The notes beneath the pieces are model-generated. The model worked only from the letters and a program-made list of their open reading frames with translations, ran no database searches and was not told where the DNA came from. Source: Novipirellula galeiformis (lineage in GTDB: Bacteria > Planctomycetota > Planctomycetia > Pirellulales > Pirellulaceae). Taken from it: a DNA stretch of 64,000 bases. The stretch is from positions 327,194 to 391,193 of the forward strand of contig NZ_SJPT01000006.1 of assembly GCF_007860095.1 (NCBI RefSeq). Direction: 5' to 3'. The position numbers and the translations under genes were made by a program. How positions within the stretch are numbered: position 1 is the stretch's first letter; every line of letters begins with the position of its first letter. Below are positions 50,652-60,113 of the stretch, one piece after another.

Positions 50652-51674
50652 TTAGTAGTCCGCAAGCACGTTGCCATCGTCGGGGATGCCGAGGTTTTGC
50701 CAGGTGACTAGGTTGATGGAGTCGCTGATCGTGCGCACGCTGCCATCGACAAACGCGACATTGACGATGCTCGGATGAAGGCTGCGAGTCGATAATACGA
50801 TCGAGCGGTTGTTATGCGCGGTATACGTGCCGGTGCAGGGAGCGCGGTCGATCGATTTGCACAGAGCGGTGCGGAATTGATCAAACACCTTGCTATTGGG
50901 GCCCTGGTTGTGTTGGTAGAGCGGTCCTTCGGGGTAATGCAACACGCCCCGGAAGTCGTCGCCGGGGGACCGCAGTAGCTCCGCAATCATCACGGTGTTG
51001 CTCGTCCCGTCCAAAATGTCCTTCATGTTCTTGGCGTCGTTTTGTCCAAACACTCCCTCTGGACCACGAGCAACCACGTTTTTGCCTGCGGTGGACATCG
51101 GCCCAATGCCGTTGTTTGCCCCGTAGTTACCCCGCGCCCAATAACTGAGCGCCAGCTTCACGTCGACATCCGAGGGACAGGTCATCGTGGGGATAAAGGT
51201 TCTGATGACGTTGGTGACGCCCGGGTTAAGGTTCGGGCTGCCAAAGTAACTCCATTCATCGATTTGATCGTACACAGCCCCTTGTTCGATGAAGGGCAGG
51301 ATGTGTGTGACCCATGTCGACTCGTTTGATCTTCCATAGGTGTACCAATAGTAACCGGCAGGAAAGTCGAGATTTGTGTCGTGGTAGTTATGCAGTCCCA
51401 ATGCGATTTGTTTCAAGTTGTTGCTGCAACTCATTCGTCGCGCCGCTTCACGAGCGGCTTGCACCGCAGGCAATAGCAGTCCCACCAACACGCCAATAAT
51501 GGCAATCACGACCAGCAATTCCACCAGCGTGAAGCCTAGCCGGGCGTTGCAATCATGCCGGTGGCGAGTGGATGCACCTGATTCCCGGCGCGATCGTGGG
51601 GAAGATTTGGAATGTGAATGTTGCACGCACGCGTCCCGTTCGCTGAGTGCGCTGCAGATGGTGGATACTATCAT
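50652..51674 (-). CDS. DUF1559 pseudopilin-like protein, copy 2
   Basis: The start at 51674 is set by alignment with copies 1 and 3; the frame is open to 51908 but the extra N-terminal residues have no counterpart. The prepilin motif GFTLVELLVVIAIIGVL and the AAREAARRMSCSNNLKQIALGLHNYHDT block are intact. The middle (YGRSNESTWVTHILPFIEQ, SPNLNPGVTNVIRTFIPT) is closer to copy 3 than to copy 1. The C-terminus ends DDGNVLADY like its paralogues. It is the second unit of the array. Confidence 0.88.
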   Translation of the reverse strand: MIVSTICSALSERDACVQHSHSKSSPRSRRESGASTRHRHDCNARLGFTLVELLVVIAIIGVLVGLLLPAVQAAREAARRMSCSNNLKQIALGLHNYHDTNLDFPAGYYWYTYGRSNESTWVTHILPFIEQGAVYDQIDEWSYFGSPNLNPGVTNVIRTFIPTMTCPSDVDVKLALSYWARGNYGANNGIGPMSTAGKNVVARGPEGVFGQNDAKNMKDILDGTSNTVMIAELLRSPGDDFRGVLHYPEGPLYQHNQGPNSKVFDQFRTALCKSIDRAPCTGTYTAHNNRSIVLSTRSLHPSIVNVAFVDGSVRTISDSINLVTWQNLGIPDDGNVLADY

Positions 51675-52217
51675 CTGAAAAGTCCCTAAAAGTAGTAATG
51701 AAAACGGCCGAGAAAGTTTCGCTGCAGGATGCGTCACGCTTGTGGGGGGACCGCCAGATGCGTTTTTTGCAAAACGCGGCACAGAGTAATCCGATTCCGA
51801 CCACTGTTGCGAAGGGGGCTTAAGGGGAGTTCTGTAGGGGTGTCTGTGGCACACATGGTACCGGTTGCGAAAGGCGGGGTAAACTAACTGGGGACAAAAT
51901 GTTGACAAATCGTCGTTGCCGCGTTTTGGCCTGCGATAGGGGGTGGGCGAGTTACGCCAGAATGCGACGGCGCGATGCGTACAAAGGATCGCATCGTGCC
52001 CGCTCCGCTGCGCTTGGGGAGTGAGGCCGTTGGCGCCATGTCAGCAGTCGCGGCGGAGAGAGAGAGAGCGGACAGCGGTCGAGATCGCCGCCGCTCCGAT
52101 GCTTGGCGGAGAGGCGGCGTTCCCAAATTACGTGTCGTTCCCTGCATTCGTGTCGAGCGTGGATCGCGGTGCGGGTTGCGATTCGGGCGCGAACGCACAC
52201 GGGACGATGCCAGCCGA
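51675..52217. other. Spacer between units 2 and 3
   Basis: Contains the GGGGTAAA block at 51876-51883 that resembles the GGGGTCAA block of units 1 and 3 but lacks a clear ATTGTATACAAT (CACATGGTACCGG is there instead), the shared stretch at about 51990-52190 and the hairpin at 52087-52118. No gene is supported. Confidence 0.5.
52087..52118 (-). terminator. GC-rich hairpin after lipoprotein copy 3
   Basis: GCCGCCGCTCCG (52087-52098) pairs with CGGAGAGGCGGC (52107-52118) with one mismatch, in the same place relative to the lipoprotein stop as in units 1 and 2. Confidence 0.5.
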
Positions 52218-52694
52218 CTATTTTTTCAAATCAAAGTCGTGCTGGTTGTCGCCATCTTTGATCTCGACCGTCAACGTAGTGGCATTGTTAAATTTTGCCG
52301 GAATGTACTGCTCGGTGGCGTCAATCATCGTGCCGGGTGGATGAGGAGGTCCCGCTTCGACCGAGCCTAGATTCTTGATCCCAAAAATTTGCACGGTGTG
52401 AGTTGCGAAGATCGCGCCCTCTTCTTTTGCCAGTGCGTATTTGCCCGCGACGATCTCGGCTGTGGCCGCTGGACCGGCATCGGGAATGAAGCTAATCGTA
52501 CCGGCATCGACCGGCGCTCCGTTCCACGATACGTTGCCTTGCACCGCGGCACGTGGCGGACCGGAGTCCCCACAACCGACCGCGAATAATAGTGTCGAGG
52601 CCAAGGTCACCAATGGAAGGATTCGTCCCAATGGTGCCCTTGCGCCCGCAGCGTCCGTGCGCTGCGCGACGCTAGGAAAAAAGCTAAGTTTCAT
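52218..52694 (-). CDS. Small lipoprotein paired with DUF1559, copy 3
   Basis: The mature part is the same as in copies 1 and 2, but the first 27 residues differ (MKLSFFPSVAQRTDAAGARA), giving a new signal-peptide front before the shared LPLVTLASTLLFAVGCG. That the leader changed while the mature domain did not is consistent with conversion of the 3' part. It follows DUF1559 copy 3 by about 53 bp. Confidence 0.85.
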   Translation of the reverse strand: MKLSFFPSVAQRTDAAGARAPLGRILPLVTLASTLLFAVGCGDSGPPRAAVQGNVSWNGAPVDAGTISFIPDAGPAATAEIVAGKYALAKEEGAIFATHTVQIFGIKNLGSVEAGPPHPPGTMIDATEQYIPAKFNNATTLTVEIKDGDNQHDFDLKK

Positions 52695-52747
52695 GTGATG
52701 TCTCGAAAGTTCAAAAGAGATTGATTCAATTCATTCGGGCGGGGCGT

Positions 52748-53770
52748 TTAGTAGTCCGCAAGCACATTGCCATCCTCGGGGGTACCGAGGTATTGCCAAG
52801 TGACTAGGTTGATGGAGTCGCTGATCGTGCGCACGCTGCCGTCCACCAACGCGACATTGACGACGCTCGGATGAAGGCTGCGGGTCGACAACACGATGGA
52901 TCGGTTGTTCCAAGCGGTGTACGTGCCAGTGCAGGGAGCGCGGTCGATCGATTTGCATAGACTGGTGCGGAATTGGTCAAACACCTTGCTGTTGGGGCCT
53001 TGGTTGTGTTGGTAAAGCGGTCCTTCGGGATAATGCATCGTGCCCCGGAAATCGTCGCCGGGGGATCGCAGCAACTCCGCAATCATTACCGTGTTGCTCG
53101 TCCCGTCCAAAATGTCCTTCATGTTCTTGGAATCGTTTTGGCCAAACACGCCCACGGGCCCACGAGTAACCAGGTTTCGACCTTCGGTGTACATCGGCCC
53201 AATGCCGTTGTTTGCCCCGTAGTTACCCCGTGCCCAATAGCCGAGCGCTAGCTTCACGTCGACATCCGAGGGACAGGTCATCGTGGGCAGGAAGGTTTTG
53301 ATGACGTTGGTGACACCGGGGTTTACATTTGGGCTGCCGAAATAATTCCACTGTTCGATTTGCTCGTACAATGCGCCTTGTTCGATAAAGGGAAGAATGT
53401 GTGAGATCCAAGTCGATTCGTTCGCCGGCCCATAGGTGAATTGGTAGTAGCCAGCGGGAAAATCGAGATTGCTGTCGTGGTAGTTATGCAGTCCCAATGC
53501 GATCTGTTTCAAGTTGTTGCTGCAACTCATTCGTCGCGCCGCTTCGCGCGCCGATTGCACTGCGGGTAGCAGCAGTCCGACCAACACACCAATGATGGCA
53601 ATCACGACCAGCAATTCCACCAGCGTGAAGCCTAGCCGGGCGTTGCCATCACGCCGGTGACGCGGGAATACACCCGAGACTTTTGTCAAAGGGGGGCAAG
53701 ACTCAGGATGTGAATCTCGCGAGTCAACGCCCGTCTTATTGGGCACGCAACGCATGGTTAATGACATCAT
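52748..53770 (-). CDS. DUF1559 pseudopilin-like protein, copy 3
   Basis: The 340-residue protein has the same order as the other copies: basic leader, GFTLVELLVVIAIIGVL prepilin motif, SAREAARRMSCSNNLKQIALG, and an H-X9-DG-type end (LHPSVVNVALVDGSVRTIS). It is the first-transcribed unit on the minus strand. Its distal promoter region carries ATTGCATACAAT at 54228-54239, a one-base variant of the gntR palindrome. A conserved leader (AGAAGTAGT-type) is shared with copy 2 just before the start. Confidence 0.88.
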   Translation of the reverse strand: MMSLTMRCVPNKTGVDSRDSHPESCPPLTKVSGVFPRHRRDGNARLGFTLVELLVVIAIIGVLVGLLLPAVQSAREAARRMSCSNNLKQIALGLHNYHDSNLDFPAGYYQFTYGPANESTWISHILPFIEQGALYEQIEQWNYFGSPNVNPGVTNVIKTFLPTMTCPSDVDVKLALGYWARGNYGANNGIGPMYTEGRNLVTRGPVGVFGQNDSKNMKDILDGTSNTVMIAELLRSPGDDFRGTMHYPEGPLYQHNQGPNSKVFDQFRTSLCKSIDRAPCTGTYTAWNNRSIVLSTRSLHPSVVNVALVDGSVRTISDSINLVTWQYLGTPEDGNVLADY

Positions 53771-55154
53771 CAGACAAATCCCTCAGAAGTAGTAAAGAAA
53801 AGGACCGGTAAAAGTTGCGTTGTTGGAACCGGCGCGCAATCAGGTGCATTGCACCAGTGCGGCGTTGGGCGGCGTGGACGTGACGAGGTTGTCGTCGTGA
53901 GACGCGGAAGAAGCGTGCCCGAGCATCCGATTTGATCCTCTCGCGATGGAGCGATGACCGGGGTGGCGTGGCGACGATTTGTCCGTCGCGGGCAAGGGAG
54001 AGTTTCTGATACTCGGTGCCGTCGCCTCAGGCCTGCGGACGCAGATGGTTGTGAAGCTGATTTTCCCGACCCACTTGCCGTCGCGGGGTGTCGCGTGAGA
54101 ACCGTGGCGAAACCGTCATGCTGGCAAGCCATCATGCCTTCGCCGCAGCGTTTGGAAAATCGTGACCCCATGGCGACAACCTTTTAGTGTGGGGGTTCGA
54201 TGATCTCTCGGAAGAGGTCAATTGTTGATTGCATACAATATGTGGGGTCTCAAAGGCGGGGTCAATCATTTTTATGTTAAAAAATCAGAGATTTGTGAGT
54301 GCATTCAGCTTTTCCGTCCATTGCGTTTTCTCGTCGCGTTGAAGGGAGCTGCAGGAAGTGAGTTCAAATCAGCGCCCAATCGACAACCCGCATCGTTCGG
54401 ATAGGGCCGCATCGTTCGGATTGGGGTAGCGCCGGCGATCGTGCTGGCGCAATGGGATCGCAGCAAAGTGTCGCGGCGAGGATGCGGCTTCGTTTAGGCT
54501 CGTAGGCCGGAATGTAGGGCGATGGTGGGGCCGGAACTCGTTGGAGAGGAATTGGCTTGCTAGCGTCGGTCGCTGCCTGTAGAGATCGCTGTCTGTTGAG
54601 ATCGCCGAAAAGGGGAACGGCGGTTTGCACTGGAGCGATGCAGGCGTTTCCGTGTCGGTGTTGATATTGTTTTTTTGACGACGATTTGCACGACGCAACG
54701 AGTGCGGACGGTTCGCGACGCCGCGGTGCATTCATCCGTATGATGGGAATCAGCCGCTGCTTGTTCTCGCGGGCGTCGGATCGATGCGACTGAGAGATGC
54801 GACTGAGAGATGCGGTCGCAAGCGATGCTCGCCAACCAAGGTCGCACGTGATGGTCGCAAGCTCTGCTTTAGCGCTGACGCTGCGAGGGTCTCTGTGCCC
54901 CTAGCGAGTCCGCAACGCAGTCCGTTCGACGAGAGCACCGCTAGGAAGCCCCCGTTGATCAGGTGGTTCTCGGTGTGCAACGGCCGCTTCGCAAGTCGCC
55001 TGCGGATGCGAGCAACTTGCGTTGTCCTGGTCACTTCTTAACGCGTTCACGTGTGCGAAACCATCGCATCAGCGTCACGGCGCGACAGCGGTGATGCTGA
55101 CGTACTGGCGACGTAGGAATACGATGGACGACAACGAGAAGCGTGGATGTGTTG
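53771..55154. other. Gene-poor 1.4-kb region
   Basis: No gene is supported on either strand; the open frames are Arg/Ser-rich and lack recognisable domains. It contains the ATTGCATACAAT site (54228-54239) with GGGGTCAA at 54258-54265, the variant promoter of unit 3, and a short stretch at about 54120-54180 similar to the shared spacer of units 1 and 2. Between about 54300 and 55150 nothing else was found. Confidence 0.55.
54228..54239. promoter_or_regulatory. Variant GntR-type palindrome upstream of DUF1559 copy 3
   Basis: ATTGCATACAAT differs from the gntR palindrome at one base. The following TATGTG/GGGGTCAA layout (54258-54265) matches the unit 1 promoter region, which supports a common regulatory origin. 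It lies about 460 bases before the copy 3 start, farther than in unit 1. Confidence 0.5.
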
Positions 55155-58100
55155 CTAAACTAGCAACTCGATCGGATCTTGGAGCACCGAATTGGATCCA
55201 AACTCGTCCTCCTCCATCGCTTCATCCACGGCATCCAAGTTGGCTGTCGAATGAATCGACGGCGGATCGATTGTAGGAGAGCTTGGATCGACAAACGAGC
55301 TGCCGGTCGATTCGCTACTGGAGTTTCTAAACAATGCGTCGACGGCATCGTCGCGTTGGCTAGCCGATTGGGTCTGCAGCGTGGAATCGTTCGTTATCAA
55401 CATCGGTATCGACTCACCGTGCGCATCGGTTTGTACAAGACCGCTACCAATACGGTTTAGATGGTTGATGATTTGCAACGCATCGAGAGCCGAGACTTTG
55501 TTGTCGCGATTGACGTCCAGGAACCTCGGGATGACTTGTTCGCCTTGGGTACCGTGGTTTCGGTCGATCGCATTGATCACGATGACCGCATCCAATGCGG
55601 TTGTCTCGCCGCTGCCATTGGTGTCGGTAGGTTGCAGAATATTTGTCGGTGCGGCCTGGGAAAGCGTGCCTGAGCCGGTGGAGGTGCGAATCGCGAAAAT
55701 GCGGTCAAACGATTGGGGCTCGAACACGATCGCGTACACGCCTCCTGCTTCGAGATCCGCTGTCGCGATGGTGCCATGCATCGTGCTGATGAGTTGGATG
55801 TGGGTATCAAAAATCAAGATCCTTTCGTTGATCACGGCCGTGCCAACGGGCGTCACGCTCACGACCGTGTCCGTCAACGACTGGAACAAAATCGCGTTCG
55901 TCGACCCGTCGCCAGGGATCGTTTGTCCTCCTTCGACTTGGTGTGGGATGATAATATTGAGGGAGGGAATGACGAGATCATCGTCGAGAATCGTCCCATT
56001 CGCAGTGGCGTCGATCGTCTCAGCGGTGGCCGATGGATTGTCGAGGGTGACACGGAAGCGATCGTAGATTTCGACCGCGGTATCCCCTCTGACGTAGATC
56101 GTCAGCGTTTGACTTAATTCTCCCTGAGCAAACTCGATTGTGCCGCTTGGGAATACGCCGTTCTTAAAATCATCAGCGGTCGCTTGATGGAGTCCCGTGC
56201 CGGTGACGGCATAGTCGACCGTGGCCTCGACGTCGGTGTTCCCGCTACGCGTGACGGTAAACGTGAACGGAGTTAATCCCGAGTCTCCTTCTTTTTTAAT
56301 GGCATCCGTCGCCGCGATGCTCAGCAATGCCTTGCCAACCGCACCACCAAGGCTGGACTCAAACGCCCCAATGTCGATCGCAAGTCCTTGCGGACGCGCG
56401 ACGCCTCGCTGGTCGATTGACAATCCAGCGGCGACGCCCGCGTTCAGTGCGGGGCTGGCATCTAGTAACGCGATCGTTTGAGTCGTGCCACCATTGTCGT
56501 CTAACATTCCTAGTCCTGCATCGACATCAATGATGTCCGAACTCGAGGTGCCTAGGAGTGTGACACCGCTCGAGTCACCGAACAGATTATTGCCACCACT
56601 GTTGATGGTGCCTAACGCGTCCGCTCCCGTTGCGGCGTTATTGTTGGCGACCAGGGTGTTGGTGGCCGTGAAATCACCGCCTTGGGTGGCGATCCCGCCG
56701 CCCGCGGCAGCGGTGTTGCCCGCAAGGGTGACGCTCGTTAGTGTGAGCTTGCCCCCTTCGCTGGCAATGCCTCCTCCGAGGTTGGTTGCCGAGTTGGCGG
56801 CAATCGTCGAGTTCGCGATGGTAATGTCACCCGTCGTGCCATCGTTAAAAATACCTCCTCCGTCTTGCGCCGTATTTCCTGAGAGGGTGGAACGCACGAC
56901 GTGGATCGTTCCTGCGGCACTGTTCCAAAGGCCGCCGCCCTCATTGGCGGCCGTGTTGCTCGCTACGGTTGATTCGAGAACGCTCAGCATGGCCTGGCCG
57001 GAGAGATGCACGGCACCGCCGTTGATTCCCGCCGTGTTCCCTGCGTTCAATTCGCCACCGAGAATCACATTCGTCAACGTCACTTCGCCAGCGTTGTTCT
57101 CGATCGCTCCACCCGCTCGCGCCGCGACGTTTTCGCTCAGCGCAGTGTTGTTGATCGTTACCGTTCCCCCGACCGTCATCACACCGCCGCCATTGCCGGC
57201 ATTGACAACCGATATGTTGCCACGGATCGTCGCACCTGAGATCGCTAACGTACCACCGTTGTTGAAAATCCCTCCTCCGCCTTGATCGTTGTTTGTATTG
57301 TTACCAGCGTTGGCGGTGTTGCCGAGCAGCGAGGTTCCCGAGATGGTCATCAAGCCGCTGTCGTTCCACAAACCCCCACCCTCCTGGGCTGCCACGTTCC
57401 CACTGACCGTACCGCCCGTGACGGTGACCGTGCCGTCGCCCGAAACATGTAATCCGCCACCGTTACCCGGCGCGGGTGTCGCGCCCACGCCAATGTCCAC
57501 TCCCGCACTGTTGGTATCGAGCGTCACGCCGTCGAGCGTGACCGTCGAACCGCTGGTGGTTTCGATCCCACCGCCAGCCCGGTTGGCTGTGTTGCCGCTG
57601 ATTTCGCTGTTGGTCACGGTGGTCGATCCACCGAGATTTAAGATCCCGCCGCCTGAACCGCTGCTGCCGTCGGCGACGTTCATCGAAACCGCTCCACCGT
57701 TGATGATCAACGTGCCGCCGTTATTGAAAATCCCACCACCGCCATCATCTGCGGCGTCGCCACTGGCCGTATTGCCGCTGATCGTCGTGCCGTCGATGGT
57801 CATCGTGCCGCTGTCGTTCCAAAGGCCTCCGCCCTCCAGAGCGGCACGGTTCCCTGAAACGGTACCGCCTGTGACGTTGACCGTGCCGTCGCCCGAAACA
57901 TGTAATCCGCCACCGTTACCCGGCGCGGGGGTTGCGCCGGCACCAATGTCCACGCCCGCACTGTTGGTATCGAGCGTCACGCCGTTGAGCGTGACGGTCG
58001 AACCGCTGGTGGTTTCGATCCCACCGCCAGCCCGGTTGGCCGTGTTGCCGCTGATTTCGCTGTTGGTTACCGACACCGTGCCACCGACGTTGATGATCCC

Positions 58101-60113
58101 TCCACCGCTGCCGGCAGCGCCCGTAGCCACGTTGCCAGTGATCGTTGAATTCGTGATCGTCAGCGATCCGTTTTCATTGTGGATCCCGCCGCCCCCCTCA
58201 ACGGCTGCGTTCCCCGTGGCCGCATTATTGCGAATCGTTGCGTTGCGGATCGTGGCATTGTTGATCGCTGCGTTGGTCGTTGGCACGCTGCTCCCCATCG
58301 GAACAATCTCCGCGGCCGCGACCGGCGCGGTGACGCGAAACGCCGTTCCATTGCCTAGGTCAATTCCGCCCGGTGCCGTGCCCATCGCTGCGGCATCGAT
58401 CGCATCGGAGATCGACTTGTCGATCGTTTGCCCATGCAAGACGACTTCGCGGAAGTCCAAGGGGGCGAGGTTGTTGAATTGACGCGCCTCATCAGGATTC
58501 GTCAAATCGAACGTGTAGGTCGTATCGAGATTGAACTCCGTACCGCTCGGGAATAATGCGGACGGATCGATGGCACCATTATCGGCCAGAGCCAAGAAGT
58601 GAGCGAGCGGTGGGACCCCTGCGGGAGGATTGGAACTGAAGGCCGAAGCGTCGCGTAGCTGCGTCGACGTCAGGTTCAAGAGGACCGGGCCGTACTTCGG
58701 TTGTCCCTCTAGAAAGTCCAAGAAACCGTCTTCGATCGTGACCCCGTCATCGGCAATGCTCGGCAGCACCGAGTCGATGGGCGCGAAACCGTTGGCCAAG
58801 CCACCCGCGCCGTCGAAGAAAGGTCCATCGCCTTGCTCAAGGATAGGCCGGGCTGCATTCCCGGCAAACTGGCCGTGAATATGGGCGGCATGAATGCCGC
58901 CAAACGCACTGACATCCTCCAGCCCTTCAGCGTCAATCACGACACGAACGGTCCGTGTGGTCGCGGTGGGGGAGGTGACCGTGACGGAGCCAGTCCCGGT
59001 GACACCCGATCCATTGAGTTCCGTGAACGTCAGCCCGAAGACTTCATTGGTTGAAACAGCGGCAACGTCGTTATAGATTCCGCCGCCCGCTGCGGCCGTG
59101 TTCCCATCGATCATGGTTCCATCGATCGTCAAAGAACCACTTGCCGAAGTCCAAACGCCGCCCCCTTCGACCGCTTGGTTATCATTGACCGTACCGCCGA
59201 CGATCGCCACGACCGCGTTGCCGCCGACGTGAACTCCACCGCCGTTTCCAGGCGAGGCGGTCGCATTGACCAGACTGTTTCCATTGACATTGACGTTCGT
59301 CAGCGAAGCGTTCGATCCTGCCGTTGTCTCAATCCCACCGCCGGCACGGTTGGCCGTGTTCCCGGTGATCATCGAAGTAGCGATCTGAAGCGTACCGCCC
59401 GTTGCGTTAAAGATTGCCCCGCCGCTACCGGCGGTGCCCGATGCCGCGTTGCCGCTAAGGGTAGAGTCGACAAGACTCAACGTTCCGCCATCGTTATAGA
59501 TTGCGCCGCCACCCTGGGTTGCTGCGTCACCCGTCGCGGTGTTGCCCGAGAGCGTCACCGAATCGAGCGAAAGTGATTGGCCCGTCGCAACATAGATTGC
59601 TCCCCCCACGGCTGCGACACCGTCTTTCAGCATCAACCCTTCAATGGAAACCGTGTTGGCAATTGTGGCGTCAGGGTTCGCGTCGATTGAGAAGATGCGA
59701 GCGGCGTTGTTGCCGCGGATCGTGATCTCGCTCGCGTCACCCAGTGAAATCCGCAGCGAATCCGTGATCGACAACTCGCTTCCGAGCGTGAGGGTCGACA
59801 ATCCTGCTGCGAACGTGATGGTGTCGATGGTTCCGGGGCCAGCCCCACCCGCAACGGTGTCGGCGTTAATGACCGCATTCATATTCGCTGCCTGAATCGC
59901 CTCACGTAAACTCAGCATCCCGTCTTCAGCGACGATATCGTTGGCGGTGTCCACGGTGTAACTTGCCAGCACTCGGCGGGCTTCGAGTTGTTCACCCAGC
60001 AGACGACGAATGTGTGAGCGTTTTCCCGCCGCGTTGGATTTCCTGTGCCGTCCCGCGACGGTTTTGTTTCGCGCTGGAAATGGGAACAGACTGGTGGAAG
60101 CGAAGCTGAGCAT
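55155..60113 (-). CDS. Giant beta-helix surface protein with CHRD, Calx-beta and dockerin parts
   Basis: The ATG at 60113 (GGAG seven bases upstream) gives 1652 residues. The N-terminus has a basic stretch and the planctomycete QLEARRVLAS motif, then a SLREAIQAANMN block and many right-handed beta-helix repeats of the Chlamydia polymorphic-protein type (GGGIETTSGS, LSGNTA, GGAIYN). A CHRD-type domain interrupts them (EVFGLTFTEL, GIHAAHIHGQF). A Calx-beta domain (VTRSGNTDVEATVDYAV) and a dockerin-like repeat (FLDVNRDNKVSALDALQIIN) close the protein. Dockerin suggests docking to a cohesin on the surface. The repeat region contains a large internal duplication. Neither a clear signal peptidase site nor an anchor was found. 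Confidence 0.85.
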   Translation of the reverse strand: MLSFASTSLFPFPARNKTVAGRHRKSNAAGKRSHIRRLLGEQLEARRVLASYTVDTANDIVAEDGMLSLREAIQAANMNAVINADTVAGGAGPGTIDTITFAAGLSTLTLGSELSITDSLRISLGDASEITIRGNNAARIFSIDANPDATIANTVSIEGLMLKDGVAAVGGAIYVATGQSLSLDSVTLSGNTATGDAATQGGGAIYNDGGTLSLVDSTLSGNAASGTAGSGGAIFNATGGTLQIATSMITGNTANRAGGGIETTAGSNASLTNVNVNGNSLVNATASPGNGGGVHVGGNAVVAIVGGTVNDNQAVEGGGVWTSASGSLTIDGTMIDGNTAAAGGGIYNDVAAVSTNEVFGLTFTELNGSGVTGTGSVTVTSPTATTRTVRVVIDAEGLEDVSAFGGIHAAHIHGQFAGNAARPILEQGDGPFFDGAGGLANGFAPIDSVLPSIADDGVTIEDGFLDFLEGQPKYGPVLLNLTSTQLRDASAFSSNPPAGVPPLAHFLALADNGAIDPSALFPSGTEFNLDTTYTFDLTNPDEARQFNNLAPLDFREVVLHGQTIDKSISDAIDAAAMGTAPGGIDLGNGTAFRVTAPVAAAEIVPMGSSVPTTNAAINNATIRNATIRNNAATGNAAVEGGGGIHNENGSLTITNSTITGNVATGAAGSGGGIINVGGTVSVTNSEISGNTANRAGGGIETTSGSTVTLNGVTLDTNSAGVDIGAGATPAPGNGGGLHVSGDGTVNVTGGTVSGNRAALEGGGLWNDSGTMTIDGTTISGNTASGDAADDGGGGIFNNGGTLIINGGAVSMNVADGSSGSGGGILNLGGSTTVTNSEISGNTANRAGGGIETTSGSTVTLDGVTLDTNSAGVDIGVGATPAPGNGGGLHVSGDGTVTVTGGTVSGNVAAQEGGGLWNDSGLMTISGTSLLGNTANAGNNTNNDQGGGGIFNNGGTLAISGATIRGNISVVNAGNGGGVMTVGGTVTINNTALSENVAARAGGAIENNAGEVTLTNVILGGELNAGNTAGINGGAVHLSGQAMLSVLESTVASNTAANEGGGLWNSAAGTIHVVRSTLSGNTAQDGGGIFNDGTTGDITIANSTIAANSATNLGGGIASEGGKLTLTSVTLAGNTAAAGGGIATQGGDFTATNTLVANNNAATGADALGTINSGGNNLFGDSSGVTLLGTSSSDIIDVDAGLGMLDDNGGTTQTIALLDASPALNAGVAAGLSIDQRGVARPQGLAIDIGAFESSLGGAVGKALLSIAATDAIKKEGDSGLTPFTFTVTRSGNTDVEATVDYAVTGTGLHQATADDFKNGVFPSGTIEFAQGELSQTLTIYVRGDTAVEIYDRFRVTLDNPSATAETIDATANGTILDDDLVIPSLNIIIPHQVEGGQTIPGDGSTNAILFQSLTDTVVSVTPVGTAVINERILIFDTHIQLISTMHGTIATADLEAGGVYAIVFEPQSFDRIFAIRTSTGSGTLSQAAPTNILQPTDTNGSGETTALDAVIVINAIDRNHGTQGEQVIPRFLDVNRDNKVSALDALQIINHLNRIGSGLVQTDAHGESIPMLITNDSTLQTQSASQRDDAVDALFRNSSSESTGSSFVDPSSPTIDPPSIHSTANLDAVDEAMEEDEFGSNSVLQDPIELLV
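57400..58085 (-). repeat. Internal 453-bp-period duplication in the beta-helix gene
   Basis: A block with ACCGTGCCGTCGCCCGAAAC occurs at 57427 and again at 57880, a spacing of 453 bp (151 codons), with near-identical flanks for over 200 bp. The repeated peptide includes GVTLDTNSAGVDIG and APGNGGGLHVSGDG. In-frame unit duplication is the usual way such proteins lengthen. Confidence 0.75.

Noticed and set aside
51843-51883. A GntR-type palindrome in front of DUF1559 copy 2
   Set aside because: The equivalent place reads CACATGGTACCGG and keeps only weak similarity; the GGGGTAAA block is shared but the operator itself is not convincing.
51675-51908. A longer N-terminus for DUF1559 copy 2
   Set aside because: Copies 1 and 3 start at the equivalent place (49571 and 53770), and the extra residues have no match in them.
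53771-55154. Several small Arg/Ser-rich open frames in the gene-poor region
   Set aside because: No domain, no Shine-Dalgarno, and frames overlap on both strands without preference; typical of GC-rich non-coding DNA.
57400-58085. Possible CRISPR-like array in the beta-helix gene
   Set aside because: The repeats are in-frame protein-coding units with 453-bp period and high identity over more than 200 bp; no short constant repeat with unique spacers is present.
57289-58482. A 397-codon Pro-rich open frame on the plus strand, opposite the beta-helix gene
   Set aside because: It is the antisense shadow of the GC-biased Gly/Thr-rich repeats of the minus-strand gene; proline runs come from reading Gly codons backwards and there is no domain or signal.
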